64,000 bases of DNA, from positions 1 to 64,000 of the forward strand of contig CATWDJ010000005.1 in NCBI GenBank assembly GCA_958349535.1, given 5' to 3'. Both the position numbers and the translations under genes were made by a program. The notes under the pieces are model-generated. The model had not been told where the DNA came from, ran no database searches, and saw only the letters and a program-made list of their open reading frames with translations. The stretch comes from Maccoyibacter sp900556645 (GTDB lineage Bacteria > Bacillota > Clostridia > Lachnospirales > Lachnospiraceae). Shown here piece by piece: positions 9,672 to 19,700 of the stretch; within the stretch, counting starts at the first letter, position 1; each line of letters begins with the position of its first letter.

Positions 9672-10721
9672 TTACCTTCTTTTAAATTTATTTTCGTACT
9701 TTTCTTCTTCATCATTCAATCTAAGTCCCAAACTGCTCTTAATCGCATTAGCAGTTAAATATACAGCAACATTATTTTTGACCATTTTCTCTTTTTCCTT
9801 AACGCAACGCTTCTTCCACAATTTTGAGTTTCTATGCCAATCTATATCTCTCAACCCAATCAAAACATTTTCATCAAGCCCGTTGAGATAAAAATAATTC
9901 CCCAACTGTCCCAATGCCTCTATTACCACAGATTGACACACTAAATATTCCGAACGCAATCTAGACTTTGGCAATTCACCATTTTCCAACATAGTCCATT
10001 GTTCAATATTTTCTACAACCATTCTCCAAAAATCAATAATCAGTTTTTCATTAATCTCATCATTTTTGCCACCACATATAATTCTTTTATTTGCTTTATA
10101 AAAGGTATTAAAAGTAAATAATGTTGCTGAATTCATTGACAAATTGTCTTTTTCTCTATCGGTATATTTTCCAATAAATTCATTTTGTTCAAGCAATTTT
10201 CTTGTTACAGCTGCAATTTTATCTGTAGAATCATATAGTTCCGCGAGCGAATTAGATGTTTTGACTGCATGTTTATTTAAATCGGTAAACATTTGCTGAC
10301 TTCTTTTTAATCCCATATCTTTAAATAACACTACCGGAATAGTTTCATCCGCCAATGCCGGACATTCCTTTAATGCCTCAACAATTGCTGTCTTTCTATG
10401 TTGTCCATCATTTATCAAAAAAGTAGCTTTATCAGATATTTCGAGAATACCTACTTCTGGATATTCTTCAGAAAATGCTATAAACTCAACTTTTCCATCT
10501 ACAGAACCTGCCAATGCAGAAAAAACATATGTATCCAAATTCTCAACAATATATCGCTTAATTGCTGGTATTCTTTTCTGGTTCAATTTTCTTTGTGCTC
10601 TCCGTTCAGGCAAAATCTCTTCCTCTAATTTAGGAAATAAAACCTCTAATTCTTTAAGCTTTACCATAATTGTAAAATACTCATTTCCTGCTTGAATTCC
10701 TTTAATAGCTGTGTACTTCAT
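9672..10721 (-). CDS. dndB: DndB, DGQHR-domain regulator of phosphorothioation
   Basis: This 349-residue protein carries the family-defining DGQHR motif at residues 105-109 within FLINDGQHRKTAI. DndB is not needed for sulfur insertion. In studied systems it is a transcriptional repressor of dnd genes and influences modification frequency. It is the first gene after a consensus promoter overlapped by a 35-bp palindrome (10741-10784), exactly where a DndB-type autorepressor would act. The start ATG at 10721 follows a GTGAGGAAG ribosome binding site. dndC begins 2 bases after its stop. Confidence 0.93.
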   Translation of the reverse strand: MKYTAIKGIQAGNEYFTIMVKLKELEVLFPKLEEEILPERRAQRKLNQKRIPAIKRYIVENLDTYVFSALAGSVDGKVEFIAFSEEYPEVGILEISDKATFLINDGQHRKTAIVEALKECPALADETIPVVLFKDMGLKRSQQMFTDLNKHAVKTSNSLAELYDSTDKIAAVTRKLLEQNEFIGKYTDREKDNLSMNSATLFTFNTFYKANKRIICGGKNDEINEKLIIDFWRMVVENIEQWTMLENGELPKSRLRSEYLVCQSVVIEALGQLGNYFYLNGLDENVLIGLRDIDWHRNSKLWKKRCVKEKEKMVKNNVAVYLTANAIKSSLGLRLNDEEEKYENKFKRR

Positions 10722-10740
10722 TTGACTTCCTCACTTAAAA

Positions 10741-10784
10741 AGACTATACGTAAGTAGTATACTTAAGTATAGTCTCTTTGTCAA
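10741..10784 (-). promoter_or_regulatory. dndBCDE promoter with overlapping palindromic operator
   Basis: On the minus strand TTGACA (10779-10784) and TATACT (10756-10761) are separated by exactly 17 bases, a near-consensus housekeeping promoter about 35 bases before dndB. A 35-bp imperfect palindrome (10741-10775; arms AGACTATAC-N-TAAGTA, 3-base centre, one mismatch per arm) is centred on the -10 box. A protein bound there would block polymerase. The site lies between dptH (stop 10814) and dndB, so modification genes can be controlled apart from the dptFGH restriction genes upstream. The binding protein is not shown; DndB itself or the small XRE protein are candidates. Confidence 0.8.
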
Positions 10785-10813
10785 TCGAACATCTCAGTTT
10801 AACTCTTCCAATA

Positions 10814-13800
10814 TTAGGAATTTTCCTTCACATATTCCCAAAATGCTTTATCTCTCATATATATAGGAGTTTCCATATTACCTATCTTTAAGATGCTCTC
10901 ATGCTTCTTTAGATTTTTTATATCACTGCATAATTGGTTCTCTGCCGAGCTACCGTTTAATGTATTAAATACAAATCTAACGTCTCCTGGTGCCAAATCT
11001 GCCACATTATGAACCACCCAAGTAAGTATGTACTTCGAATAATCCTCTTCTTTTGTAACAAAATGTTTCAAAAACTGCGTGGATAAAATCGTTCCTACAC
11101 CAAATTCTCTTCCTTCTTTTAATATTTTGCGTAAAGAAGGATATCCTTCGCGCAAGAAATTGTCTGCTTCATCAACCAATATTAATTTGCTTAGTTGTCG
11201 CATATTGTTTTCAAGCTTGCTATGACCTGCAGCTTGCATTTGCGAATAAAACAAATCTAATGTAATTGCTACCACTAAATTTTGAATATCTGAATCATAT
11301 CCAGACAAGTCGATAACTACAACTCCATCTAGTAACTCATATAATCCTTTAGTTTTTGACGATATTGGTTCAAATATTTCAAACATAGCTATTTTAGATA
11401 ATGCCGCTTCCAAAACATCTCCCTTTTTAATCTCCTCATCATTTTCATAAATCTGATATAAGGTAGAAAATGTTGGTGCTTCATTATTCCACGTAGCAGA
11501 ATTTGCCTTGTTAATACCAGTTCTTGTATAAGCACTATCAATACAATTAAGCAACACATTCTTTTGCTTAGGTCCCAGATTCGGATACACCTTAGAAAGT
11601 GTATCTACAAAAGTATTAGCTGTATGAACAGGTAACAATGGTTTTGGAGTTCCTGACCATGTTAATGCCAACGGATTAAACGGCAAATGATACGGTTTAT
11701 AAATTTTTGCATCTGTAAACTTCATGAAATCCGTCTTGTTTTCATTATAATCGCCCTTATAGTCAAATATAAGAATTCCAATATTATCTGACAAGACATT
11801 AGAACCTCTATTCTGATACAGTTGCGCTATTACAGATTGAGTAAATTGTGTTTTACCGGTACCCATGGTGCCAATTATTCCTGTATTAGTATGGAATATC
11901 TTGTCAGTATTATTGGGCTCCCAAATTACACTCTGTCCATTTTGCTGATTCATTCCAAAATGAATACTCATACCTTTAGTTTCTACCGGAGCACCTTCGT
12001 TCGATACATCTTCATCTGCCTTCTGCTCCAAAACCTGCTCATTAATATTTGTATCTTGTTGCTCATCTGCCTCATTTTCACTTAATCCACTCTGTTCAGC
12101 ATCAAAGATTACAGCTGTTGAAGAAATATTTGAAACTTCTCCAGTCAAAAGAGAAACATTCGTTTCATGAATCAGTGACAAAGCCTCTGTCTTTGCTTGA
12201 ACATTTTCAACAATTTCTTTCACTGTTTTTAAAATCAATCCGAATTCATCAGTTTCTGGCATTTCGATTATATTAATTTTATCCTCAGTAAATGCATTTT
12301 TTCTAATCACTTGCCCCTTTTTGAATGACAAAACCGCACCTATTCCCAGAACCTCTTGTATATCTTTTGAAATAGTATACTCTTCATTAAGAAGTGCCTG
12401 CCTAAATTTATCAAGAACAATATCCCAATCTTGTGAATCATCTACATGATAAACCTTCATTTTTTTGCAACTTGTTATTATAAGCTGCATCATAAAATTG
12501 CGATTCACCTTATACATAATTGTTTTTTCAAGTTCTTCTGCAGGACAAAATGCATTATCAAATCCATATGCCGTCGCCTTCGCTTGTTCAATAGCCTTTT
12601 TCATTACTGTGCTATCATTATTTCCAGTTTTTACTTCTGTAGGATAGAAATATATCTCTAAATTTTCATTTTCTCGATGCAAACCAACAAACAACAAATC
12701 ATCACTCGTCGGTCCCGCATCAAATCCCAAATTTTTATACGATAACACCCCATCCTTCTGCGAAAGGTCTGCACCTCCAGATACTCGTAACATTTCTTCC
12801 ATAGAAATAGGCACCCATATAATATCCGGGTGTTTAAGATATGCTAACATGAATTTAATCGCAGCAACAATACTAATCTTTTCTCTTGAAAATGTAGAAT
12901 CCTTATTTGCTCCTATCATTCGCTTTGATGAAATTAGTCTCAACAACCAATCACCATTAACTGCATTAAATAGATTAATTATTTTCTTTACATCTGCGAC
13001 ATCTGCCGTCACTGCCTTTTCATTCAAATATTCTTGAATTACTCTTGTATATTGTTCTGACTTATGCGTTACAGTAATTGCATCATATCCGCTACTTGAG
13101 GTGTATTGATCGCTATAATGAATTATTAGCAAGTCTCCACTAGCCTCTTTTTCACTAAAGAAATCCAAATCAACTTTAGGCTCTACAAACACCACCCAAT
13201 TAGAAGCATCATATATATAATCCATCTTCGTCTCAGCTTTGGAATCTATTTGTGTTGATATACTAATATCAGGATTATATGGATTTCCAGTTTCATCAAC
13301 CTGTATTAACGAATTATATAACTCTGCCATTTTTACAACATCTGTTTTCTTTGCATAGCGTGTTCCAAAACCAGTTCTATACTTTTGACCATACTTACTC
13401 GATGGTATTCCAGACAAAATCCCCCCCAGTGAAATTCCTGTTTCAATTTGATCCATAGTCGCTGTTTCAGATGTTATTTCCGATTCCATCTCATAAAATG
13501 ATATATGTGCATACTTATAATCTTTTCCATTATCATTATGAAAGTAGCAATCCACATTCTTAGAAAAAACACCTTCTAAATCACTCATTGCTATACCGCT
13601 ACCAAAAGTCAATTTCAATTCCGAAAGATATTTCTTTAGTCTTGAATAGTTTTTAAGATTCAAAAAGGCATTATCCACCAATGTATCAGAATAAACATGC
13701 ACTTCAAATCGCATCAATTTATTCACATCAGCATTCCTATTAATAGAGTGAATAAAAAACTGTGCTATACCTACAAACACTTCTGCACAATCACCCATAT

Positions 13801-16138
13801 TTATGAGATTTATTTTTATTACTTTATTGTTTATATCCTCAAATATATATTTAAAATGAGAAACAAACTCTGTTATTTTTTCTTCAATTAATTTGGGCAC
13901 ATACCGCCTTCCGCCCATATACTTTTTGTTTTCAACAGGAGCATAATGTTTCCACTCCAATGAATAAAGCTGATCGGATACTTTAAATATCTTCCTGTTC
14001 CTACGTATGTACGGCAATAAATTGATTGAGTTCAATCGTTCTATCACAATATCCGATGCATCTTTCATACACTCTTCATTTAACAACATTATTTGGTATA
14101 CTACATTCAACGGATGTAATGGTGTGAATAATATTTCCTCATCCACTCCAACAGTTATTGTTCCCAACCGCAATGCTGATACTTGCTCTGTAGTTAATGG
14201 CTGACCATCTATTAAACTATCAAATTGCATCAAAAAGGTATCTACATACTCATTTGCCGCATCTAATAAATCCCCCGACAAATATGCCAATGTAGGAACA
14301 GTATTCGCTTTAAGCAAAGCTCTCATATATCCATAGTATGCTTCTTTCAGTTCCTCGCTTATAGTTAAATCTTCCATATCCACTTGTGGTTCACTCACAT
14401 CATGATATGAGTCACAATGAGCTGAAAGAATTGCCTTTTCCAAAAATTGTCTTTCAACCCGAAGTTCCTTTAACAAATTCTCTTTTGCAAAATATTCTTG
14501 AGAATCCATTAATATTTGCTTCAGGTCAACGAATTCAAAACTTTTCCTTTCCGCAAACTTACCTCTCAATATTCCACGACCAATTATTTCGGTACTTTTT
14601 GTTTCATCAGGAAATAATGCAAATGGAACCACTATACCAGCAAAATTAACTTCAATATTAATTCCACTTCCAATATTTGATAACTCTTCTTCAGTTGTAA
14701 ATACATGTAATCTATCTTCAAAATTGCATCTATATTGTTTATTCTCTTCTAATTTCTCTGAAACAACATTTGCAGCATTTTTATTAAATATTAAATCTGT
14801 AGAAATTCCTAATAATTTCAACTTACTCTTTGTAGCCTTTTTCTTATAATCTATAGAAAAATTAGTTTTAATTGTTGAAATCATATACTCTGCCGGCAAA
14901 TCCAATATACAAATTTTAAATACATATGTTATTGCATTCGTTTCATCTCTCAACTCTATTTTATGAAATGTAATGTCTTTACGCGAAAATACAAACACTA
15001 AATCTTTGCCGTCTCTTGTAAGTGTTGCATCATCAGCACTAATACCATTGTTTGGAATTTTGACATTACAATCTATTCTTATTGATACAGATGTATACTT
15101 CTCAAAATTAAAAATCAACAAACTACGAGTTCTCTTCTTAGTAGTCATTGTTCCTTCATCTCTAATAAACAGATTTTCTCCATAAGAAATTTGTTCAAAC
15201 GGAATCGAGCCATACACCGATATGTTATTCTTATCAATTTGCAATGGATTCTGTTTCTTTTCCTGTTTTTTTGCCATTGCAGTAAGCATATCGTGATATG
15301 TAAATGCTCTACTCCAATTTTCGCCATCAGAATTTTTTGCATTTTCTATTCTTTGAATAAATTTATCATCAAAATCATCCGATAAATCTGCTTCCAAATT
15401 TCCAATACGAATACTTCTATCAATCCGTTCATATAGTTCATTATTCTGTTTCAAAAACTTATTTACTTCATTTTTGTTATTAGTCTGATAATCCGCTTTT
15501 CCATCTATCGTAAATAATCTGAATCCCGGAAAATTCTCTTTATTGACTTTCCCACTACTCATAATGGATAATAAATCCCGATATTCAAACAGTGAGTTTT
15601 TGTCACTAAAAACATCTACATCTTTTCTATCCAATTCAAATTGGAGAACACTTTTTTCAACTGTTGTTAATTGCGTACTCGCCTCTATCATCTCTTTAAT
15701 TTCCAGCATCAAGTTATCTGCATAAAACGGCATGCCACTAGATGCCATATCTCGCGAACCACTTATAGCACTATCAATTGGATCTGATGATATTAACAAT
15801 ATAGGTTTATATGCTTCATTCGCTGCATTTCTTAAATTTGCACACAAAAATTCTGTAGACATTCCATCAATTTGAGCAGCAATTACCACCTCATTATCAA
15901 CACACTTTAATGTATATGTACGATATAAAGAACCATCCAGACACTTATACTCGAACTCACCAACAATTCCGCTCTCTTCAAGATATTCTTTCAATGTATC
16001 ATATACCTGCTTTACCATATCATCGTCGTCTAATTTTAAGCATAATGTATCTCCTTTATGGAGCAAGCCACTATTAGAAGACATCTGAAAATATGAATTT
16101 ATTTTCTTTGCTATAAAACTATAAAATTCTCTTAACAT
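10814..16138 (-). CDS. dptH: Phosphorothioate-dependent restriction ATPase DptH/DndH
   Basis: This very large protein (about 1774 residues) matches DptH, the HerA/FtsK-like ATPase of the DptFGH restriction complex that attacks DNA lacking phosphorothioate marks. The first ~1300 residues have no recognised motif. The C-terminal third carries Walker A IGTMGTGKTQFTQ near residue 1430 and Walker B LILVDEADNF near 1655, with further RecA-fold elements after it. A polar, acidic linker (about 1330-1390) separates the parts. I prefer the ATG at 16138, which has GTGGAG at suitable spacing; an in-frame TTG lies at 16171. Either start overlaps the end of dptG. The dnd promoter follows 30 bases beyond the stop. 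Confidence 0.88.
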   Translation of the reverse strand: MLREFYSFIAKKINSYFQMSSNSGLLHKGDTLCLKLDDDDMVKQVYDTLKEYLEESGIVGEFEYKCLDGSLYRTYTLKCVDNEVVIAAQIDGMSTEFLCANLRNAANEAYKPILLISSDPIDSAISGSRDMASSGMPFYADNLMLEIKEMIEASTQLTTVEKSVLQFELDRKDVDVFSDKNSLFEYRDLLSIMSSGKVNKENFPGFRLFTIDGKADYQTNNKNEVNKFLKQNNELYERIDRSIRIGNLEADLSDDFDDKFIQRIENAKNSDGENWSRAFTYHDMLTAMAKKQEKKQNPLQIDKNNISVYGSIPFEQISYGENLFIRDEGTMTTKKRTRSLLIFNFEKYTSVSIRIDCNVKIPNNGISADDATLTRDGKDLVFVFSRKDITFHKIELRDETNAITYVFKICILDLPAEYMISTIKTNFSIDYKKKATKSKLKLLGISTDLIFNKNAANVVSEKLEENKQYRCNFEDRLHVFTTEEELSNIGSGINIEVNFAGIVVPFALFPDETKSTEIIGRGILRGKFAERKSFEFVDLKQILMDSQEYFAKENLLKELRVERQFLEKAILSAHCDSYHDVSEPQVDMEDLTISEELKEAYYGYMRALLKANTVPTLAYLSGDLLDAANEYVDTFLMQFDSLIDGQPLTTEQVSALRLGTITVGVDEEILFTPLHPLNVVYQIMLLNEECMKDASDIVIERLNSINLLPYIRRNRKIFKVSDQLYSLEWKHYAPVENKKYMGGRRYVPKLIEEKITEFVSHFKYIFEDINNKVIKINLINMGDCAEVFVGIAQFFIHSINRNADVNKLMRFEVHVYSDTLVDNAFLNLKNYSRLKKYLSELKLTFGSGIAMSDLEGVFSKNVDCYFHNDNGKDYKYAHISFYEMESEITSETATMDQIETGISLGGILSGIPSSKYGQKYRTGFGTRYAKKTDVVKMAELYNSLIQVDETGNPYNPDISISTQIDSKAETKMDYIYDASNWVVFVEPKVDLDFFSEKEASGDLLIIHYSDQYTSSSGYDAITVTHKSEQYTRVIQEYLNEKAVTADVADVKKIINLFNAVNGDWLLRLISSKRMIGANKDSTFSREKISIVAAIKFMLAYLKHPDIIWVPISMEEMLRVSGGADLSQKDGVLSYKNLGFDAGPTSDDLLFVGLHRENENLEIYFYPTEVKTGNNDSTVMKKAIEQAKATAYGFDNAFCPAEELEKTIMYKVNRNFMMQLIITSCKKMKVYHVDDSQDWDIVLDKFRQALLNEEYTISKDIQEVLGIGAVLSFKKGQVIRKNAFTEDKINIIEMPETDEFGLILKTVKEIVENVQAKTEALSLIHETNVSLLTGEVSNISSTAVIFDAEQSGLSENEADEQQDTNINEQVLEQKADEDVSNEGAPVETKGMSIHFGMNQQNGQSVIWEPNNTDKIFHTNTGIIGTMGTGKTQFTQSVIAQLYQNRGSNVLSDNIGILIFDYKGDYNENKTDFMKFTDAKIYKPYHLPFNPLALTWSGTPKPLLPVHTANTFVDTLSKVYPNLGPKQKNVLLNCIDSAYTRTGINKANSATWNNEAPTFSTLYQIYENDEEIKKGDVLEAALSKIAMFEIFEPISSKTKGLYELLDGVVVIDLSGYDSDIQNLVVAITLDLFYSQMQAAGHSKLENNMRQLSKLILVDEADNFLREGYPSLRKILKEGREFGVGTILSTQFLKHFVTKEEDYSKYILTWVVHNVADLAPGDVRFVFNTLNGSSAENQLCSDIKNLKKHESILKIGNMETPIYMRDKAFWEYVKENS

Positions 16139-17528
16139 ATTGTGCATCTCCACTATCACTCTTCTTATCAATCAGATTCAACTTTGTGAAAAATTCTTGC
16201 AAAAATTTTCTCGACGTCTGATCTAAGAAAATCCCCCTTGTCTCATACTCCTTAAACAAATCGTTTAATCTTATTTTTTCTGCATCCCTTAAAGCAATCT
16301 TTGTCAAAAAGATAATATCCCTCTCTGTTAAATTAAGTACTATTCCAGATTTTCTTCTATTTTTTAGCCATCGATTTTTTGCATATTCCTCAAATTTTTC
16401 TATATAAAAACGATTTGCTCTCTTTCTCTCAGTATTGAGAAATTGTTCTTCAACACATTTAAACAAATGCTTTATCGCCCTATCCGTATGATTAACTCCA
16501 TTGGGTTCAACAATTTCACCAAATTTTTTGTAGTCTCCAATACAATCTACATACGCCTTTTCTACTTTCTTGATTTCCTCTGCAACTAGCAAATCCTTTT
16601 CCGTGTCATCTCCAATATATTCTTGAATCATTATATAATCATACATAAGATTTTCATCTTTATGTTGATTTATCAATTCCAAAGTTATTGAATGACAAAA
16701 CAGATGATTAATTTTTTGTTGTAATTGCTCCCATCCATTCACACAACATTTTCTATTTCCACTTACTTTTTCCCAATCTAATGCATAATAAAAGTCAACT
16801 CTATTATCCCTGTTTCCACTTCCAAAATTATCTAATGTGACGCAGGTTTGCGTAACATAATAAAAATAATATAAATCCAACAGATTAGAAATATCTTCAG
16901 GTTCTGTCATACCATTTGCTAACATATATCGAAAATCACTTTTGAATTTTTCTTGAATTCCATTTATAACTGCAAAATACTTCTTTTCACTAATACAACG
17001 TTCTTTTTGAATAGACTCTACTGAATCTACAACCAAGGATTCCATTACATTGTATGGATATTTTTTTCTCGCTTCCTGTATAAAATAACAATCCATATCA
17101 TCCAACCCCAAAATACAAAAAACAAAGAATGCCAATTCCTCCGCACTCTTATTTTCTGTTTTTGATTGACAGGCATAAAGCCCAATGTTTTTAGCCATAA
17201 ACTTATTATCTTGAAAAAACATTTTCTTTACCGTTTTTTCAAAAATTGGTTCATCATCTTTCGATATAACCAATTTCTTTTTCATCTTTTGACACAACTC
17301 TTCAAATACAATTTCTTCTGTTTCTATTGCAAGTGCTAACTTAAAAAACTCACTAATTATTTCTTCTAATTCACATACGATATGTATTTTTCCATTTGCT
17401 TTATATGGAAATAATTTGAATCTTTTATTCGGGTTATGTCTCAACCTATATACATCTTGACTTTTTGTATCAATATCCTGAACATTAAACGTTTCCTTGA
17501 AAATCATTTCATCAAACACATAATCCAT
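16119..17528 (-). CDS. dptG: Phosphorothioate-dependent restriction protein DptG
   Basis: This 469-residue protein sits between dptF and dptH and matches DptG in size and position. It has no obvious catalytic motif. It is rich in charged residues and contains several Cys/aromatic patches but no signal peptide or membrane segment. DptG is needed together with DptF and DptH for restriction, and its biochemical role is poorly defined. It begins 1 base after the dptF stop and overlaps the dptH start by about 20 bases, so the three genes are translationally coupled. The assignment rests mainly on context and overall resemblance. Confidence 0.85.
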   Translation of the reverse strand: MDYVFDEMIFKETFNVQDIDTKSQDVYRLRHNPNKRFKLFPYKANGKIHIVCELEEIISEFFKLALAIETEEIVFEELCQKMKKKLVISKDDEPIFEKTVKKMFFQDNKFMAKNIGLYACQSKTENKSAEELAFFVFCILGLDDMDCYFIQEARKKYPYNVMESLVVDSVESIQKERCISEKKYFAVINGIQEKFKSDFRYMLANGMTEPEDISNLLDLYYFYYVTQTCVTLDNFGSGNRDNRVDFYYALDWEKVSGNRKCCVNGWEQLQQKINHLFCHSITLELINQHKDENLMYDYIMIQEYIGDDTEKDLLVAEEIKKVEKAYVDCIGDYKKFGEIVEPNGVNHTDRAIKHLFKCVEEQFLNTERKRANRFYIEKFEEYAKNRWLKNRRKSGIVLNLTERDIIFLTKIALRDAEKIRLNDLFKEYETRGIFLDQTSRKFLQEFFTKLNLIDKKSDSGDAQYVKRIL

Positions 17529-17529
17529 G

Positions 17530-19260
17530 CTACTTCACCACCTTAAATTCATAACCAAAACCAGTCTTTTTAACCATTGACTTTTCACCTTTGTCAGAAA
17601 CAATCAATATATTTTCACCTAACGAACCTGCATGTAACATTTTTTCCACAAAAATAATAAAATCAGCATGATTATTTCTATCATCAGCAGTTTGAATATA
17701 TCCTTCATTTAATTTTGCAATCAATTCATATAACGAAAAATCAATTGTTAATTTAATAATTTCTGATGTGTTTTTATTAATGAATTCAATTGCAATATTA
17801 GGCGAAAAGCGTTGTAACAAAGCTTCATCAAGCGCTTCTGGCATATTATCTAAACATTCTTTAAAAACCAAATTTTCATAAATACTATATCCTACGATAC
17901 TATCATCTAAACATACATTATCATCAGATTCAGAACCACACCACTGTACAACAGCCTTCTGAACCTTACTATAAAGTGAAGCTAACTGCATTGAATGACC
18001 TGCATTATAATGGTACAAATCTCTTAAGAATGAAATATATACCTCATCATTTTCACTATAATTCTGAATTTCATTTATTCTAATCAGCGCCTTAAAAAAC
18101 TGAAGTTTTAATACCTTATCAGAATTTATCCGGCCTATTACTTTATTATCAGCCAACACATTCTCATAACTAGAACCTTTTAAGTGTGTTCTGATTTCAT
18201 TCTCTATTTCCGAAGAAACATTATAATGAACAGCAAGTTCATCAGCTTCTTCCGTACGCCTTAAAATCGGATCATATTTTTGCAATTGATTCATCAAAGG
18301 TGTTACATCAACATTATCAAACATCAATGTTGGGGTAATATTCTTCACATACTCTTTTAACATATTTAACGAATTAGGCGACACCGAACACATCTTATCA
18401 AAACTAAACTCCGGCGAAACTAATACATCATATACATAATTAAGAATTTCTCTTGTTGTAATAATCTCTTTATCTTTTACTATTCCCTTAACCAATAAAT
18501 GTGCAATATATTTTCTGTTGTTTTTGTCCATAAACATTTCAAAATTATTTTTTATTGGACAAGTCATTGTCAAAGGGCACTCTACAGACTTTTTCTTATA
18601 TGCTTTAAAAAAAACATTTTCTTCATCTTCTGCAAAGATTTTATCAAGTAATCTTTCTATATAATCTGGAACCACCCCTTCTTCACCCAGTGAAAACAAA
18701 TTGTAATCAGCAAAACTAATATGTTGAAATGGACTATTAGCGTCATAGTCGTTATCATTAACCATAGAAGTTAGAATGTTATACTTTTCAACATACGCTT
18801 TAAGTCTATTAAATCTTCGTTCAGCATATTCTGATTCAACAAAATTACTTAATACTCCTAAATTTATGGCTAATATGAGATTTTGCCCAGGTTCATCACA
18901 TTTTTCATCCGAAAATCTATCTAACAACTCATCCAATGTTTCGTTTGGTTTTTTACATTGCGAACTCACTTCTGTTGCATCATTATAGATCTGATAACCT
19001 GCAATAAGTTTTTCTGGTTCACTATTTTTTAAATATGACATCAAATGCGACTTACCATCACCGGCGCTACCGCAGAGCATAAACAATGTCTTTTTACCAG
19101 TTGCATTTACTCTTTTTAAAATATCTTTTAAATCTCTTTCTGCATTTCTCTCAACATGGATATATTCTTTAAATTCATCAAATTTGCTAGTACTATCAAT
19201 AGATTCACTTGATGATTTTCTCAATCTATTCAATTCAATGATAAAATCGCATACACTCAT
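17530..19260 (-). CDS. dptF: Phosphorothioate-dependent restriction ATPase DptF
   Basis: This protein of about 576 residues has a P-loop MLCGSAGDGKSHLM (about residues 61-74) and AAA-like features, fitting DptF of the DptFGH complex. The preferred start is the ATG at 19260 (MSVCDFIIEL), which has TTGAGGTG just upstream; an in-frame TTG at 19272 would overlap the XRE stop. It follows the small XRE gene by 8 bases and precedes dptG by 1 base. In known systems loss of dnd modification with intact dptFGH damages the host, so co-location with dndBCDE on one element is expected. Confidence 0.88.
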   Translation of the reverse strand: MSVCDFIIELNRLRKSSSESIDSTSKFDEFKEYIHVERNAERDLKDILKRVNATGKKTLFMLCGSAGDGKSHLMSYLKNSEPEKLIAGYQIYNDATEVSSQCKKPNETLDELLDRFSDEKCDEPGQNLILAINLGVLSNFVESEYAERRFNRLKAYVEKYNILTSMVNDNDYDANSPFQHISFADYNLFSLGEEGVVPDYIERLLDKIFAEDEENVFFKAYKKKSVECPLTMTCPIKNNFEMFMDKNNRKYIAHLLVKGIVKDKEIITTREILNYVYDVLVSPEFSFDKMCSVSPNSLNMLKEYVKNITPTLMFDNVDVTPLMNQLQKYDPILRRTEEADELAVHYNVSSEIENEIRTHLKGSSYENVLADNKVIGRINSDKVLKLQFFKALIRINEIQNYSENDEVYISFLRDLYHYNAGHSMQLASLYSKVQKAVVQWCGSESDDNVCLDDSIVGYSIYENLVFKECLDNMPEALDEALLQRFSPNIAIEFINKNTSEIIKLTIDFSLYELIAKLNEGYIQTADDRNNHADFIIFVEKMLHAGSLGENILIVSDKGEKSMVKKTGFGYEFKVVK

Positions 19261-19268
19261 AATGCACC

Positions 19269-19475
19269 TCAATCTTTTTTCACTACTGTAACTACATCTT
19301 CTATTTCACATTCCAAACACTCGCATATTTTAAGTATAATTGCTAATGATACGGGTTCATTTTTATTCATCTTAGACAATGTACTTGTACTAATTCCTGT
19401 CTTTTTACAAAGTTCTCCTTTTTTTACGCCTTTATCTATTAATGTTTTCCATAAATTTTTATAACTTAAAACCAT
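19269..19475 (-). CDS. Small XRE/Cro-type regulator heading dptFGH
   Basis: This 68-residue helix-turn-helix protein (GVKKGELCKKTGISTSTLSKM, residues about 16-36) is of the one-domain Cro/XRE type. It begins after a strong AGGAGG ribosome binding site and ends 8 bases before dptF, so it is co-transcribed with the restriction genes. Its own promoter (19516-19544) is flanked upstream by three TCGAT copies that could be its operator. By analogy with small regulators leading restriction operons it may time or dampen dptFGH expression; this is inference. Confidence 0.82.
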   Translation of the reverse strand: MVLSYKNLWKTLIDKGVKKGELCKKTGISTSTLSKMNKNEPVSLAIILKICECLECEIEDVVTVVKKD

Positions 19476-19515
19476 AAAAGCCTCCTAATTTTACACACTC
19501 ATATCAACTATTACT

Positions 19516-19544
19516 AGTTTACTACTTTTCTTCGATTTTATCAA
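19516..19544 (-). promoter_or_regulatory. Promoter of xre-dptFGH
   Basis: On the minus strand TTGATA (19539-19544), a 17-base spacer and TAAACT (19516-19521) form a good promoter about 40 bases before the XRE start. Three TCGAT/ATCGA copies (about 19532, 19553 and 19561) lie at and upstream of the -35 box and are candidate regulator sites. The rest of the 225-base gap up to the Mrr-like gene's stop shows no clear structure. Confidence 0.6.
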
Positions 19545-19700
19545 CAATTCTTTCGATTTCTCGATATTTTTCACTCAAAAACAAAAACACACTTCAGTAA
19601 GGCCGTAATGCAAGAATTTGACAGAATTTGACCAAGCATTTAGCTATGAAAACTTGTAAAAATTTGATTATAATTCGCAATAGCCTTTTCTAAAAAGCAT

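Noticed and set aside
10741..10775. Palindrome as terminator of dptH
   Set aside because: The stem is AT-rich, the T-run is short and it overlaps a strong promoter, so an operator explains it better.
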